The notes under the pieces: generated by a model
What the model was told of the DNA's origin: nothing
Databases searched by the model: none
What the model saw: the letters and a program-made list of their open reading frames with translations, nothing else
Program-made: the position numbers and the translations under genes
Source: an uncultured Anaerotignum sp.
GTDB lineage: Bacteria > Bacillota > Clostridia > Lachnospirales > Anaerotignaceae
Length of the DNA: 14,640 bases
Direction of reading: 5' to 3'
Assembly: GCA_910578425.1 (NCBI GenBank)
Contig: CAJTQX010000051.1
Span: 1-14,640 of the forward strand
In this document: positions 1 through 6,657 of the stretch, piece by piece
Layout of the letters: every line of letters starts with the position of its first letter
How positions within the stretch are numbered: position 1 is the stretch's first letter

Positions 1-167
1 ACGTTGCCGGTATGGAAAACTCGGAATTGGTTATTGCTATCAATAAAAACGAAACGGCTCCTATTTTCGAGGTTTCCGATTTGGGTATCGTTGGCGACGT
101 GAAGGTGATACTGCCGAAGCTGGCGGAGGCTGTTCGGAAGTATAAGGCTGGTAAGGCAACGAACTGA
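1..167 (+). CDS. etfA: Electron transfer flavoprotein alpha subunit, C-terminal end (partial)
   Basis: The window opens inside this gene; reading starts at base 3 and ends with TGA at 165-167, giving the last 54 residues. The segment contains AGMENSELVIAIN, then APIF and DLGIVGD, the well-known C-terminal signature of EtfA, where the loop around AIN and GIVGD contributes to FAD binding. EtfA pairs with EtfB to carry electrons between acyl-CoA dehydrogenases (or other flavoenzymes) and ferredoxin or quinone partners; in anaerobic clostridia the dimer often takes part in flavin-based electron bifurcation. The partner genes, which would normally lie upstream, are outside the window. No terminator is visible in the 49 bases before the next gene, so read-through into the acetyltransferase is possible. 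Confidence 0.93.
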   Translation, partial: VAGMENSELVIAINKNETAPIFEVSDLGIVGDVKVILPKLAEAVRKYKAGKATN

Positions 168-216
168 TTGCCCTGACAGCACATAAATCAGACAAAAGAA
201 AAAGGGGGAGTATCTT

Positions 217-666
217 ATGGCGGAAGTGCGCAGGATTGAAAAACACGAAATGCAGGCGGTCATGGAAAAGGTCTGCGGCGTTTTTTCTTCCGAACAGGGT
301 ATCCCAATGGAACTGATTCCGGTTGGGGAGGAATATACCCCGCAATGGTGGGGCGTGTTTCAGGACAATCGGCTGATTGGCACCGCTGCCGCATATGTTG
401 AAGATGGGCAATGCCATATGGGAAGGATTACGGTTGACAGGGAACTGCGCGGTGGGCGCATTGGCTCGGCATTGATTGAAGCGGTGCTTGTGGATTTGTT
501 TGGACAGGGCGTGCAGGAGATATTTCTGGACGCACGCAGAACAACCGTAAACATCATACTGCGGCTGGGCGGGGAAATCGTTGGAGAGGAACATGACTTT
601 TATGGCGGGCCCTGCACGCCCATTGCTATTACAAAGGAGCAGTTTCAGAACAGGCAGATGACATAA
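217..666 (+). CDS. GNAT-family N-acetyltransferase (149 aa)
   Basis: A small GCN5-related acetyltransferase, which transfers acetyl from acetyl-CoA to an amine. The central motif A is clear: ITVDRELRGGRIGSALIEAV at residues 71-90, with R78-G79-G80-R81-I82-G83-S84 forming the pyrophosphate-binding loop (R/QxxGxG/A type) after a beta strand. The C-terminal half (residues 99-127) reads EIFLDARRTTVNIILRLGG and then GEEHDFYGGP, the usual 'side-chain helix, then hydrophobic substrate strand' part of the fold. The length is typical of a single-domain GNAT. ATG 217 is preceded by AGGGGGAG at 203-210 with normal spacing. It lies 49 bases after etfA and is closed by a hairpin terminator at 741-785. The substrate cannot be told from the sequence. 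Confidence 0.88.
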   Translation: MAEVRRIEKHEMQAVMEKVCGVFSSEQGIPMELIPVGEEYTPQWWGVFQDNRLIGTAAAYVEDGQCHMGRITVDRELRGGRIGSALIEAVLVDLFGQGVQEIFLDARRTTVNIILRLGGEIVGEEHDFYGGPCTPIAITKEQFQNRQMT

Positions 667-740
667 CAGCCTGCAAGCTGTTGTCTGCGGCAGGAAACAT
701 ACGGACGACAGGTTTTATATATTTTAAGAACCTCAAAAGA

Positions 741-785
741 AAACAGAAGCAGGGCGGAAGGCTGCTTGCCGGATGCTCTGTTTTT
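741..785 (+). terminator. Rho-independent terminator after the first acetyltransferase
   Basis: The arm AAACAGA at 741-747 pairs with TCTGTTT at 777-783; the stem continues as GCA (749-751) with TGC (774-776) across a one-base bulge, and GGC (753-755) with GCC (768-770). A run of five T at 781-785 follows. This separates the etfA/acetyltransferase transcript from the ACT/UPF0210 pair, although the hairpin lies close to the ribosome binding site of the next gene and could also act as a leader attenuator for it. A second small stem-loop directly after the stop codon (AACAGC 665-670 with GCTGTT 677-682) has no T run. Confidence 0.6.
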
Positions 786-802
786 GGTTTCAAATATAAA
801 CG

Positions 803-810
803 AAAAGGAG
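803..810 (+). promoter_or_regulatory. Ribosome binding site deciding the ACT-protein start
   Basis: AAAAGGAG lies 10 bases before ATG 821 but only one base before the in-frame ATG 812, so 812 cannot be used efficiently. Confidence 0.75.
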
Positions 811-820
811 AATGAGAAAC

Positions 821-1102
821 ATGAACGAAACAAAGAAAGCTGTCATCACAGTATTAGGGCTGGACAGGGTCGGCATTACGGCAAAGGTCTGTACGGCTCT
901 GGCGGAAACGAACATCAATATTCTGGATATTTCCCAGACGATTGTGGGCGGATACTTCAATATGGTGATGGTGGTGGATATTACCAACGCCAGCGATGTA
1001 TTTGACAGTACGGCTGAAAAGCTGGAGAAGGTCGGCGAGGAGCTGGGCATGAAAATCAAAATTCAGCATACGGCGATTTTTGACGCGATGCACCGGATTT
1101 AA
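821..1102 (+). CDS. ACT-domain protein, UPF0237 family (93 aa)
   Basis: A stand-alone ACT domain. The opening residues run KKAVITVLGLDRVGITAKV (residues 5-23), the typical first strand and ligand loop with the conserved DRVGI turn. They are followed by helix ALAETNINILDIS and strand GGYFNMVMVVDI, giving the beta-alpha-beta-beta-alpha-beta order. ACT domains usually bind amino acids and form dimers that control a partner protein. I chose ATG 821, not the ATG at 812, because AAAAGGAG at 803-810 would sit one base from the latter but 10 bases from the former; the resulting 93 aa fits the roughly 90 aa of the family. The stop is only 15 bases before the UPF0210 gene, so the two are translated from one message. 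A regulatory or sensing role for that partner is inference. Confidence 0.92.
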   Translation: MNETKKAVITVLGLDRVGITAKVCTALAETNINILDISQTIVGGYFNMVMVVDITNASDVFDSTAEKLEKVGEELGMKIKIQHTAIFDAMHRI

Positions 1103-1117
1103 GGAGGTGTTGGAAAA

Positions 1118-2476
1118 ATGATAACAAGAAATGAGATTCTGGAAACCAACAGCATGATCAGCGAAATGAATCTTGACGTGCGTACCATTACCATGGGCAT
1201 CAGCCTGATGGACTGCGCCGACGCGGACATTGACAAATTCAATGAAAAGGTCTACAACAAAATCACGACTTACGCGAAGGATCTGGTAAAGGTCGGGGAC
1301 GAGCTGGCAAAGGAATACGGGATTCCTGTGGTAAACAAAAGAATTTCCGTAACGCCTGTTGCCATCGCTGCGGCTGGCTGTCAGACGGATTCCTATGTGA
1401 GCATTGCGAAAACGCTTGACCGCGCGGCAAAAGCGGTTGGTGTGAACTTTATCGGCGGGTTTTCCGCGCTGGTGCAGAAAGGATATACAGAGAGCGACCG
1501 TAAGCTGATTGCGTCTATTCCGCAGGCTCTGGCTGAGACAGATATGGTTTGTTCCTCCGTAAACATTGGCACTTCCCGCAACGGGCTGAACATGGACGCT
1601 GTAAAAGAAATGGGCGAAATCATCCACAGGACGGCAGAACTGACAAAGGACAGAGAATGTATCGGCTGCGCGAAGCTGGTTGTTTTCTGCAACGCCGTAG
1701 AAGACAACCCGTTTATGGCGGGCGCGTTTCATGGCGTTGGCGAGGCGGACTGCTGCATCAATGTGGGCGTAAGCGGCCCGGGCGTTGTAAAACGCGCGCT
1801 GGAGGAAGTACGTGGGGCGGATTTTGAAACGCTTTGCGAAACGGTGAAACGGACAGCCTTCAAGATTACAAGAGTTGGACAACTGATTGCGAGAGAGGCG
1901 GCGGACAGGCTTGGCGTGCCGTTCGGTATCATTGACCTTTCCCTCGCGCCTACGCCCGCAGTCGGTGACAGCATTGCGGAGATTTTCCAGGAAATGGGGC
2001 TGGAAGAGGCAGGCGCGCCCGGTACAACGGCGGCTTTGGCCCTGCTGAATGACAACGTAAAAAAAGGCGGCGTTATGGCGTCCTCTTATGTAGGCGGTCT
2101 GAGCGGTGCGTTTATTCCGGTCAGTGAGGACCACGGTATGATTGACGCGGCAAGAAAAGGCGCACTGACGCTGGAAAAACTGGAAGCAATGACATGTGTC
2201 TGCTCTGTTGGCCTGGACATGATCGCACTGCCGGGGGATACTTCCGCGGCAACGCTTTCCGGCATTATTGCGGATGAGGCTGCAATCGGCATGGTGAACA
2301 ACAAAACTACGGCAGTTCGCCTGATTCCTGTGATTGGGCGGAAAGAAGGAGATACGGTAGAATTTGGCGGGCTTCTGGGCTACGCGCCGATTATTCCGAT
2401 CAACCGGTTTAACTGCGAAAAATTTATTGCAAGGGGCGGCAGGATCCCCGCACCGATACACAGCTTTAAGAACTAA
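1118..2476 (+). CDS. UPF0210/DUF711 'PFL family' protein (452 aa)
   Basis: A full-length member of UPF0210, a family strongly conserved in Firmicutes and usually found right after a UPF0237 ACT protein. Recognisable blocks are DVRTITMGISLMDCAD near residues 20-35, FIGGFSALVQKG, PQALAETDMVCSSVNIG, AVEDNPFMAGAFHGVGEAD, NVGVSGPGVVKRALE, DLSLAPTPAVGDSIAEI, GTTAALALLNDNVKKGGVMA, GGLSGAFIPVSED and the C-terminal GRIPAPIHSFKN. The automatic name refers to a fold likened to pyruvate formate-lyase; I see no glycyl-radical RVxGY motif, so radical chemistry should not be assumed. The biochemical function is unknown. AAGGAGGTG at 1101-1109 overlaps the stop codon of the ACT gene, which indicates translational coupling. 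No terminator with a T run follows at once. Confidence 0.95.
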   Translation: MITRNEILETNSMISEMNLDVRTITMGISLMDCADADIDKFNEKVYNKITTYAKDLVKVGDELAKEYGIPVVNKRISVTPVAIAAAGCQTDSYVSIAKTLDRAAKAVGVNFIGGFSALVQKGYTESDRKLIASIPQALAETDMVCSSVNIGTSRNGLNMDAVKEMGEIIHRTAELTKDRECIGCAKLVVFCNAVEDNPFMAGAFHGVGEADCCINVGVSGPGVVKRALEEVRGADFETLCETVKRTAFKITRVGQLIAREAADRLGVPFGIIDLSLAPTPAVGDSIAEIFQEMGLEEAGAPGTTAALALLNDNVKKGGVMASSYVGGLSGAFIPVSEDHGMIDAARKGALTLEKLEAMTCVCSVGLDMIALPGDTSAATLSGIIADEAAIGMVNNKTTAVRLIPVIGRKEGDTVEFGGLLGYAPIIPINRFNCEKFIARGGRIPAPIHSFKN

Positions 2477-2744
2477 GAATTTATTCATAAATAAGATACG
2501 TGCAGATTGCGCAGTCAGAATTTTCGGCAGGCAAGGATCTTTTTGCAGGCGTACCGGGTGGTACGGCAAGGAAAAGCGACAAAGACTGCCGGAAAAGATG
2601 AAGCAAGATGCGAGTAGATAATTTACGGATAGGTTCTAAATTCGGAACGAAACAAAAACGGCTTGCGGCCGGGGTACAGCCAGTATCCCGGGCTGGCAAT
2701 ACCGGAGGTTTTATGATGGGGCATGATTGTAAAGGAGAAATGTT
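2477..2744 (+). other. Gene-free stretch with two stem-loops
   Basis: These 268 bases hold no plausible protein gene beyond a 12-codon leader ORF (2713-2751). The first structure spans 2521-2596. Its outer stem is TTTTC-GGCAG (2521-2530) with CTGCC-G-GAAAA (2586-2596), one base bulged. Within it TTGC (2543-2546) pairs with GCAA (2566-2569) and CGTACC (2550-2555) with GGTACG (2560-2565), with a GGGT loop. The second structure, 2673-2703, pairs GGTA with TACC and GCCAG with CTGGC. Neither has a T run, so neither is an ordinary terminator. The region may be the 3' end of the UPF0210 message, the 5' leader of the acetyltransferase message, or an independent RNA; I see no clear sigma-A promoter here. 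Confidence 0.4.
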
Positions 2745-2751
2745 ATGGTGA
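2713..2751 (+). CDS. Possible 12-aa leader peptide before the acetyltransferase
   Basis: ATG 2713 is preceded by GGAGG at 2704-2708 (four bases away, rather close; the second ATG at 2716 is seven away). The frame reads MMGHDCKGEMLW and stops at TGA 2749-2751, so its stop overlaps the start region of the acetyltransferase (ATG 2745). The arrangement allows translational coupling or control of the downstream start, whose own site AAAGGAG (2731-2737) lies inside this ORF. A chance short ORF is just as likely. Confidence 0.25.
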   Translation: MMGHDCKGEMLW

Positions 2752-3305
2752 TAGAAACAGAAAGGCTGCTCTTGCGCCCGTTTCTTGAGAGCGATGCCGC
2801 AGATGTGTTTGAATATTTGTCAGAACCAATGGTGAATTGCTTTGCATGCATGAAGTTGAATTCGCTTGAGGAAGCAAGGTCGGAGATGAAAAAACGTGTT
2901 GGAGAAACGGAATACTATTTTGCTGTTGTATTAAAAAATACAGGGAAAGTCATTGGTGAGATAGATGGATTTCCTGAGCATGCCGAACCGCATGACCAGA
3001 ATGAGGATTCGCCACTTGATACCTTCAGCCCATGCTGGATGCTGAATCGGGCATATCATGGCAAGGGCTATGCATATGAGGCTGTGCATGCTTTTTTTGA
3101 CTATCTTTTCAGAGAAAAAGATGCAAGGCGCATATACACATATACAGAGGATTACAATATTTCTTGCCAGCACCTTTGCGAGAAGCTTGGTATGCGCAGG
3201 GAGGGGTTGTTTGTGGAATTTGTATCCTTTATCAACAATCCTGATGGAACGCCGCGTTATGAAAATACATATCAGTATGCCATTTTGAGAAGGGAATGGA
3301 ATTGA
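2745..3305 (+). CDS. RimJ/RimL-type GNAT acetyltransferase (186 aa)
   Basis: An N-acetyltransferase of the Acetyltransf_3 group, which includes ribosomal-protein and broad small-molecule acetylases. It begins IETERLLLRPF (residues 3-13), the standard opening of this group. The acetyl-CoA loop is HGKGYAYEAV at 105-114, within WMLNRAYHGKGYA, and the C-terminal signature is NISCQHLCEKLGMRREG at 138-154, where N138 and the EKLGM segment are typical. The length is normal. AAAGGAG at 2731-2737 lies seven bases before ATG 2745. The gene is visibly richer in A/T at third positions than its neighbours (for example gaatatttgtcagaaccaatg), which could indicate acquisition by transfer. It has no obvious functional link to the flanking genes, and the substrate is unknown. 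Confidence 0.9.
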   Translation: MVIETERLLLRPFLESDAADVFEYLSEPMVNCFACMKLNSLEEARSEMKKRVGETEYYFAVVLKNTGKVIGEIDGFPEHAEPHDQNEDSPLDTFSPCWMLNRAYHGKGYAYEAVHAFFDYLFREKDARRIYTYTEDYNISCQHLCEKLGMRREGLFVEFVSFINNPDGTPRYENTYQYAILRREWN

Positions 3306-3614
3306 AAATTTTCGATTTATCGGATGCTGTTTTTTGCTGAAAGCCGGTAATTCGCATTGTTTGTAAAAATAATTGGACAAACAGCATTTGACAGCAGTAA
3401 TATTGGAAAGAGATTTTGAGAATGTACTCTTGAGATTATCGGGAAAGTTTGATATATTAGTATTTAGAATTTGGGCGGAATTTTACTTTGCTGCAAACAG
3501 AGATAATGAAAATTCCCGTTTACAGGCATCCGGCAGTATAAATTGTATTTCTGCAAAATGCTTTTGAACGGTGGGATATAGACAGAAGAATAAGGAAAAT
3601 ATAGGAGGGACACT
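3306..3614. other. Intergenic region between the acetyltransferase and glnS
   Basis: No gene is supported in these 309 bases. It holds a 9-base perfect inverted repeat (ATGCTGTTT 3324-3332 with AAACAGCAT 3379-3387) whose right arm can instead form a smaller hairpin with TGTTTGT 3358-3364, and further down the glnS promoter (3430-3458). The leader from that promoter to the glnS start is about 150 nt. I searched it for a T-box (conserved AGGGTGGNACCGCG) and found none. Confidence 0.5.
3430..3458 (+). promoter_or_regulatory. Sigma-A promoter candidate for glnS
   Basis: TTGAGA at 3430-3435 and TATATT at 3453-3458 are separated by 17 bases; each hexamer differs from consensus at one position. Transcription would start near 3465. 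Confidence 0.55.
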
Positions 3615-5294
3615 ATGGCGGAAGAAAAAAACATGGAAAACAGCGGCGGCCTTGGGGCGACGGGGAATTTTATCCACAGCTATATACAGGACGACTTGAA
3701 GGGAGAGCTGAATAAAATCCATACCCGCTTTCCGCCGGAGCCAAACGGGTACCTGCATATCGGGCACGCAAAGTCCATCTGCCTGAATTTTGGGCTGGCG
3801 AACCTTTACGGCGGGAAATGCAACCTGCGCTTTGACGATACCAACCCGACAAAGGAAGACGTGGAGTATGTGGATTCCATACAGGAGGACGTAAAGTGGC
3901 TGGGCTTCGACTGGGAGGACAGGCTTTATTACGCGTCCAGCTATTTCGACCAGTATTACGAGGTTGCGGTGAAGCTCATCAAGGAAGGCAAGGCGTTCGT
4001 CTGCGAACTGACGCCGGAGGAGATGCGCGAATACCGCGGCACGCTCAGCACGCCGGGCAAGGAAAGCCCCTACCGTAACAGGAGCGTGGAGGAAAACCTC
4101 GATTTGTTTGAACGCATGAAAAAGGGAGAATTTCCGGACGGCTCCAAAACGCTGCGTGCGAAAATCGACATGGCTTCGCCGAATATCAATATGCGCGACC
4201 CTGTCATTTACCGCATTTCCCACTCTACACACCACACTACGGGCGATGAATGGTGTATTTACCCGATGTACGATTTTGCGCACCCGTTGGAAGACGCGAT
4301 TGAGGGAATTACCCATTCCATCTGTACGATGGAGTTTGAGGACCACCGTCCCCTGTATGACTGGGTGGTAAAAGAAGCCGGCTATACGGTGAATCCGCCG
4401 CGTCAGATTGAGTTTGCGCGGCTCGGTATGACAAATACCGTAATGAGCAAACGGAAACTGCGGGCATTGGTAGAGGATGGACTTGTGGACGGCTGGGACG
4501 ACCCCCGTATGCCGACCATCAGCGGTCTGCGCCGCAGGGGCTATACACCGGAGGCGATACGGGATTTCTGCGAGCGTATCGGCGTTTCCAAAGCGAACAG
4601 TGTAGTGGACAGTGGTTTGCTGGATTACTGTATCCGAGACGATTTGAAGGCGAAAGCGAATGTGGTGATGGCGGTGCTTGACCCGCTGAAGCTCGTTATC
4701 ACGAATTATCCGGAAGGGCAGACGGAGCTGATGGAGTTGGAAAACAATCCGGAGAATCCTGACGCCGGCACAAGACAGGTTCCGTTTACGAAGGAACTTT
4801 ATATTGAGCGGGAGGATTTTATGGAGGAGCCTGTGAAGAAGTTCTTCCGGCTTGCACCCGGCAAGGAGGTGCGGCTGAAAGGCGCGTATTTCGTAACGTG
4901 TACGGATTTCGTGAAGGACGCAGACGGGAACGTAACGGAGGTGCACTGCACGTATGACCCGCAAACGAGGAGCGGCAGCGGCTTCGAGGGGCGGAAGGTA
5001 AAAGGTACGCTGCATTGGGTGAGTGCGGCAGAGCATGTGAAAGCAACGGCGCGGCTGTATGATTATATGATGCTGGATAATCCGGACGACCCGAATGGGG
5101 AAATGATCATGAATCCCAATTCTCTTGAGGTGAAGGAATGTATCATTGAGCCTTCCATAAAAGGGGCGAAAAAAGGCGACAGGTTCCAGTTTATGCGGAA
5201 TGGGTATTTTATTGTGGATACGAAGGATACAACGGAGGAACACCTTGTATTTAACCGTATTGTTCCGCTGAAAAGCTCTTTTAAATTGAAATAA
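3615..5294 (+). CDS. glnS: Glutaminyl-tRNA synthetase (559 aa)
   Basis: A class I aminoacyl-tRNA synthetase that charges tRNA-Gln with glutamine using ATP in the cytoplasm. The ATP-binding HIGH motif is at residues 48-51 within FPPEPNGYLHIGHAKS, and the KMSKS-type loop is VMSKRK at 276-281. The block RFDDTNPTKED follows the first motif as in bacterial and eukaryotic GlnRS, and the hallmark CTMEFEDHRPLYDW precedes the second. The C-terminal part (from about 340) carries the two beta-barrel anticodon-binding domains, ending near FNRIVPLKSSF. The size matches the bacterial enzyme (about 550 aa). ATG 3615 follows TAGGAGGG at 3602-3609. It is a single-gene unit with its own promoter and terminator. 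GlnRS, not GluRS, is indicated by the EPNGYLHIGHAKS and DDTNP blocks. Confidence 0.97.
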   Translation: MAEEKNMENSGGLGATGNFIHSYIQDDLKGELNKIHTRFPPEPNGYLHIGHAKSICLNFGLANLYGGKCNLRFDDTNPTKEDVEYVDSIQEDVKWLGFDWEDRLYYASSYFDQYYEVAVKLIKEGKAFVCELTPEEMREYRGTLSTPGKESPYRNRSVEENLDLFERMKKGEFPDGSKTLRAKIDMASPNINMRDPVIYRISHSTHHTTGDEWCIYPMYDFAHPLEDAIEGITHSICTMEFEDHRPLYDWVVKEAGYTVNPPRQIEFARLGMTNTVMSKRKLRALVEDGLVDGWDDPRMPTISGLRRRGYTPEAIRDFCERIGVSKANSVVDSGLLDYCIRDDLKAKANVVMAVLDPLKLVITNYPEGQTELMELENNPENPDAGTRQVPFTKELYIEREDFMEEPVKKFFRLAPGKEVRLKGAYFVTCTDFVKDADGNVTEVHCTYDPQTRSGSGFEGRKVKGTLHWVSAAEHVKATARLYDYMMLDNPDDPNGEMIMNPNSLEVKECIIEPSIKGAKKGDRFQFMRNGYFIVDTKDTTEEHLVFNRIVPLKSSFKLK

Positions 5295-5310
5295 ATACAA
5301 TGAAATCAGA

Positions 5311-5356
5311 AAAACAGGAAGACTCATAGTTCATAATTGAGTGTTCCTGTTTTTTT
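5311..5356 (+). terminator. Rho-independent terminator of glnS
   Basis: AAAACAGGAA at 5311-5320 pairs with TTCCTGTTTT at 5344-5353, and ACTCA (5322-5326) with TGAGT (5338-5342), with a single G-G mismatch between the two helices. A run of T to 5356 follows. It begins 16 bases after the glnS stop. Confidence 0.92.
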
Positions 5357-5403
5357 GCGGGCAGAAGATGTACAGAAAAGAATACAAATTTCAGGTGTTT
5401 TTA

Positions 5404-5432
5404 TTGACAACGTAAGTTAGCTTTGATATACT
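5404..5432 (+). promoter_or_regulatory. Strong sigma-A promoter for the nitronate monooxygenase gene
   Basis: A perfect -35 TTGACA at 5404-5409 and TATACT at 5427-5432 are separated by 17 bases, with an extended -10 TG at 5424-5425. Transcription should start near 5439, leaving a leader of about 68 nt. Confidence 0.82.
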
Positions 5433-5493
5433 TGTGAAGTGGTTTTTAAAACCTGATAATGTAGATTTGGTTACATAGGAAGAGAAAAGATTT

Positions 5494-5498
5494 GGAGG
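5494..5498 (+). promoter_or_regulatory. Ribosome binding site deciding the nitronate monooxygenase start
   Basis: GGAGG lies eight bases before ATG 5507. It overlaps the in-frame TTG at 5492-5494, which rules that codon out as the main start. Confidence 0.8.
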
Positions 5499-5506
5499 AT
5501 AAAATC

Positions 5507-6559
5507 ATGAAAATACCGGCTCTTTGTTTTGGCGGACTGACAGCGCGTAGGCCCATTGTGCAGGGCGGCATGGGCGTTGGGGTATCCCTTTCCGGACTGG
5601 CAGGCGCGGTTGCCGCAAGCGGCGGCGTTGGCACGATTTCCGGGATACACCCGGGCTACAGGGAGGCGGATTTTCAGAAGGACCCTTTCAGGGCAAACCT
5701 GCGCGCGATTGGGAAGGAACTGGAAAAGGCGAAGAAAACCGCACCGGACGGCATCATCGGGTTTAACTTTATGACGGTAATGAACCATTATGAGGAATAT
5801 GTGCGGGAGGCTGTTGCCGCGGGGGCGGATTTTATCGTTTCCGGAGCGGGGCTGCCAGTTGCCCTGGCGAAAATCGCGGCAGGGTCGGATGTGCGGATAC
5901 TGCCAATTGTCTCATCTTCGCGGGCATTGAAGCTGATCGTAAAAAACTGGCTGCGGCACGACCGTCTGCCGGATGCGGTTGTTGTAGAAGGACCGCTGGC
6001 TGGCGGACATCTGGGCTTCAAATACAGCGATATGCAGGCAGGAACATTCCTGCCCTTGGAGGACTGTCTGACAGATGTGCTGGGATACGTTCGCGAACTG
6101 GAGGAAGTGCATGGCGTAAAAATCCCTGTGATTGCGGGCGGCGGCGTGCGAAACCACGCGGATGTGGAGCGGCTGATGAGGCTGGGTGCGTCCGGCGTGC
6201 AGGTGGGTACGCGGTTCGTTGCAACGGAGGAATGTGATGCTGCGCCTTCTTTTAAGGCGGCTTATCTGGAAAGCGGCGCGGCGGACATTAAAATTATCGA
6301 AAGCCCGGTAGGGCTGGCGGCACGCGCCATTGAAACGCCTTTTTTGCAGCGGGCGGAACGGGAAGGGCGTATTCCTGTGCAGAAATGCTACCAGTGTATG
6401 GGGCACTGCAAAGCGGCGGAAACGAAATACTGCATTTCTCAGGCGTTGATTGACTCGGTCAGCGGACAGGAAGGGCTGGTGTTCTGCGGGGCGCACGCGG
6501 ATGAGATTGACAGGCTTTCGACTGTAGAGCAGGTGATGCGGGAGCTTTGCGGAGAATAA
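5507..6559 (+). CDS. Nitronate monooxygenase-family FMN protein (350 aa)
   Basis: An FMN-dependent TIM-barrel enzyme of the 2-nitropropane dioxygenase/nitronate monooxygenase family, which oxidises alkyl nitronates; the enoyl-ACP reductase FabK belongs to the same superfamily. Visible motifs are PIVQGGMGVGVS (residues 16-27), GFNFM (85-89), GADFIVSGAGLP (106-117), EGPLAGGHLG (161-170, with H168 at the position of the catalytic His), and the phosphate-binding stretch PVIAGGGVRNHADV to GASGVQVGTRF (207-237). A cysteine-rich tail follows, C294xxC297xxxC301 and C309. I chose ATG 5507, eight bases after GGAGG (5494-5498); the upstream in-frame TTG 5492 overlaps that site. No fatty-acid synthesis genes are nearby, so FabK is less likely. 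The physiological substrate is unknown. Confidence 0.9.
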   Translation: MKIPALCFGGLTARRPIVQGGMGVGVSLSGLAGAVAASGGVGTISGIHPGYREADFQKDPFRANLRAIGKELEKAKKTAPDGIIGFNFMTVMNHYEEYVREAVAAGADFIVSGAGLPVALAKIAAGSDVRILPIVSSSRALKLIVKNWLRHDRLPDAVVVEGPLAGGHLGFKYSDMQAGTFLPLEDCLTDVLGYVRELEEVHGVKIPVIAGGGVRNHADVERLMRLGASGVQVGTRFVATEECDAAPSFKAAYLESGAADIKIIESPVGLAARAIETPFLQRAEREGRIPVQKCYQCMGHCKAAETKYCISQALIDSVSGQEGLVFCGAHADEIDRLSTVEQVMRELCGE

Positions 6560-6567
6560 TTAAAAAT

Positions 6568-6655
6568 AAAAGCGGCAATACAGGCGGCTTGCCAAAAGAA
6601 AATAAATTTTCAGATGGATTTCTTTTGGCAAAGCCTTTCTGTACTGCTGCTTTTT
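6568..6655. terminator. Bidirectional terminator between convergent genes
   Basis: A long imperfect inverted repeat. AAAAGCGGCAATACAG (6568-6583) and GCCAAAAGAAA (6591-6601) pair with CTGTACTGCTGCTTTTT (6639-6655) and TTTCTTTTGGC (6619-6629), with a few G-U pairs and a small internal loop. On the plus strand it ends in T5 (6651-6655); on the minus strand the mirror arm ends in GCTTTTATTTTTAATTA. It lies between the stop of the flavoprotein gene (6559) and the stop of the last DUF2812 gene (6658), so it serves both. Confidence 0.85.
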
Positions 6656-6657
6656 GT

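Noticed and set aside
854..2569. Long minus-strand open frame (571 codons) opposite the ACT and UPF0210 genes
   Set aside because: It is an antisense shadow: the plus strand encodes two clear conserved families over the same bases, and the antisense protein is rich in His, Arg, Cys and Asn with no recognisable domain.
2550..2569. T-box-like GGGTGGTAC sequence
   Set aside because: The conserved ACCGCG continuation, the specifier stem and a terminator/antiterminator pair are missing, and the downstream gene is an acetyltransferase, not an amino-acid gene.
2630..2660. GGTTCTAAATTC resembling a tRNA T-arm
   Set aside because: No acceptor stem, anticodon arm or D-arm can be formed around it.
3483..5327. 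Long minus-strand open frame (614 codons) opposite glnS
   Set aside because: Shadow of glnS caused by codon bias; composition is unnatural (very rich in Arg, His, Phe) and it would run through the glnS terminator.
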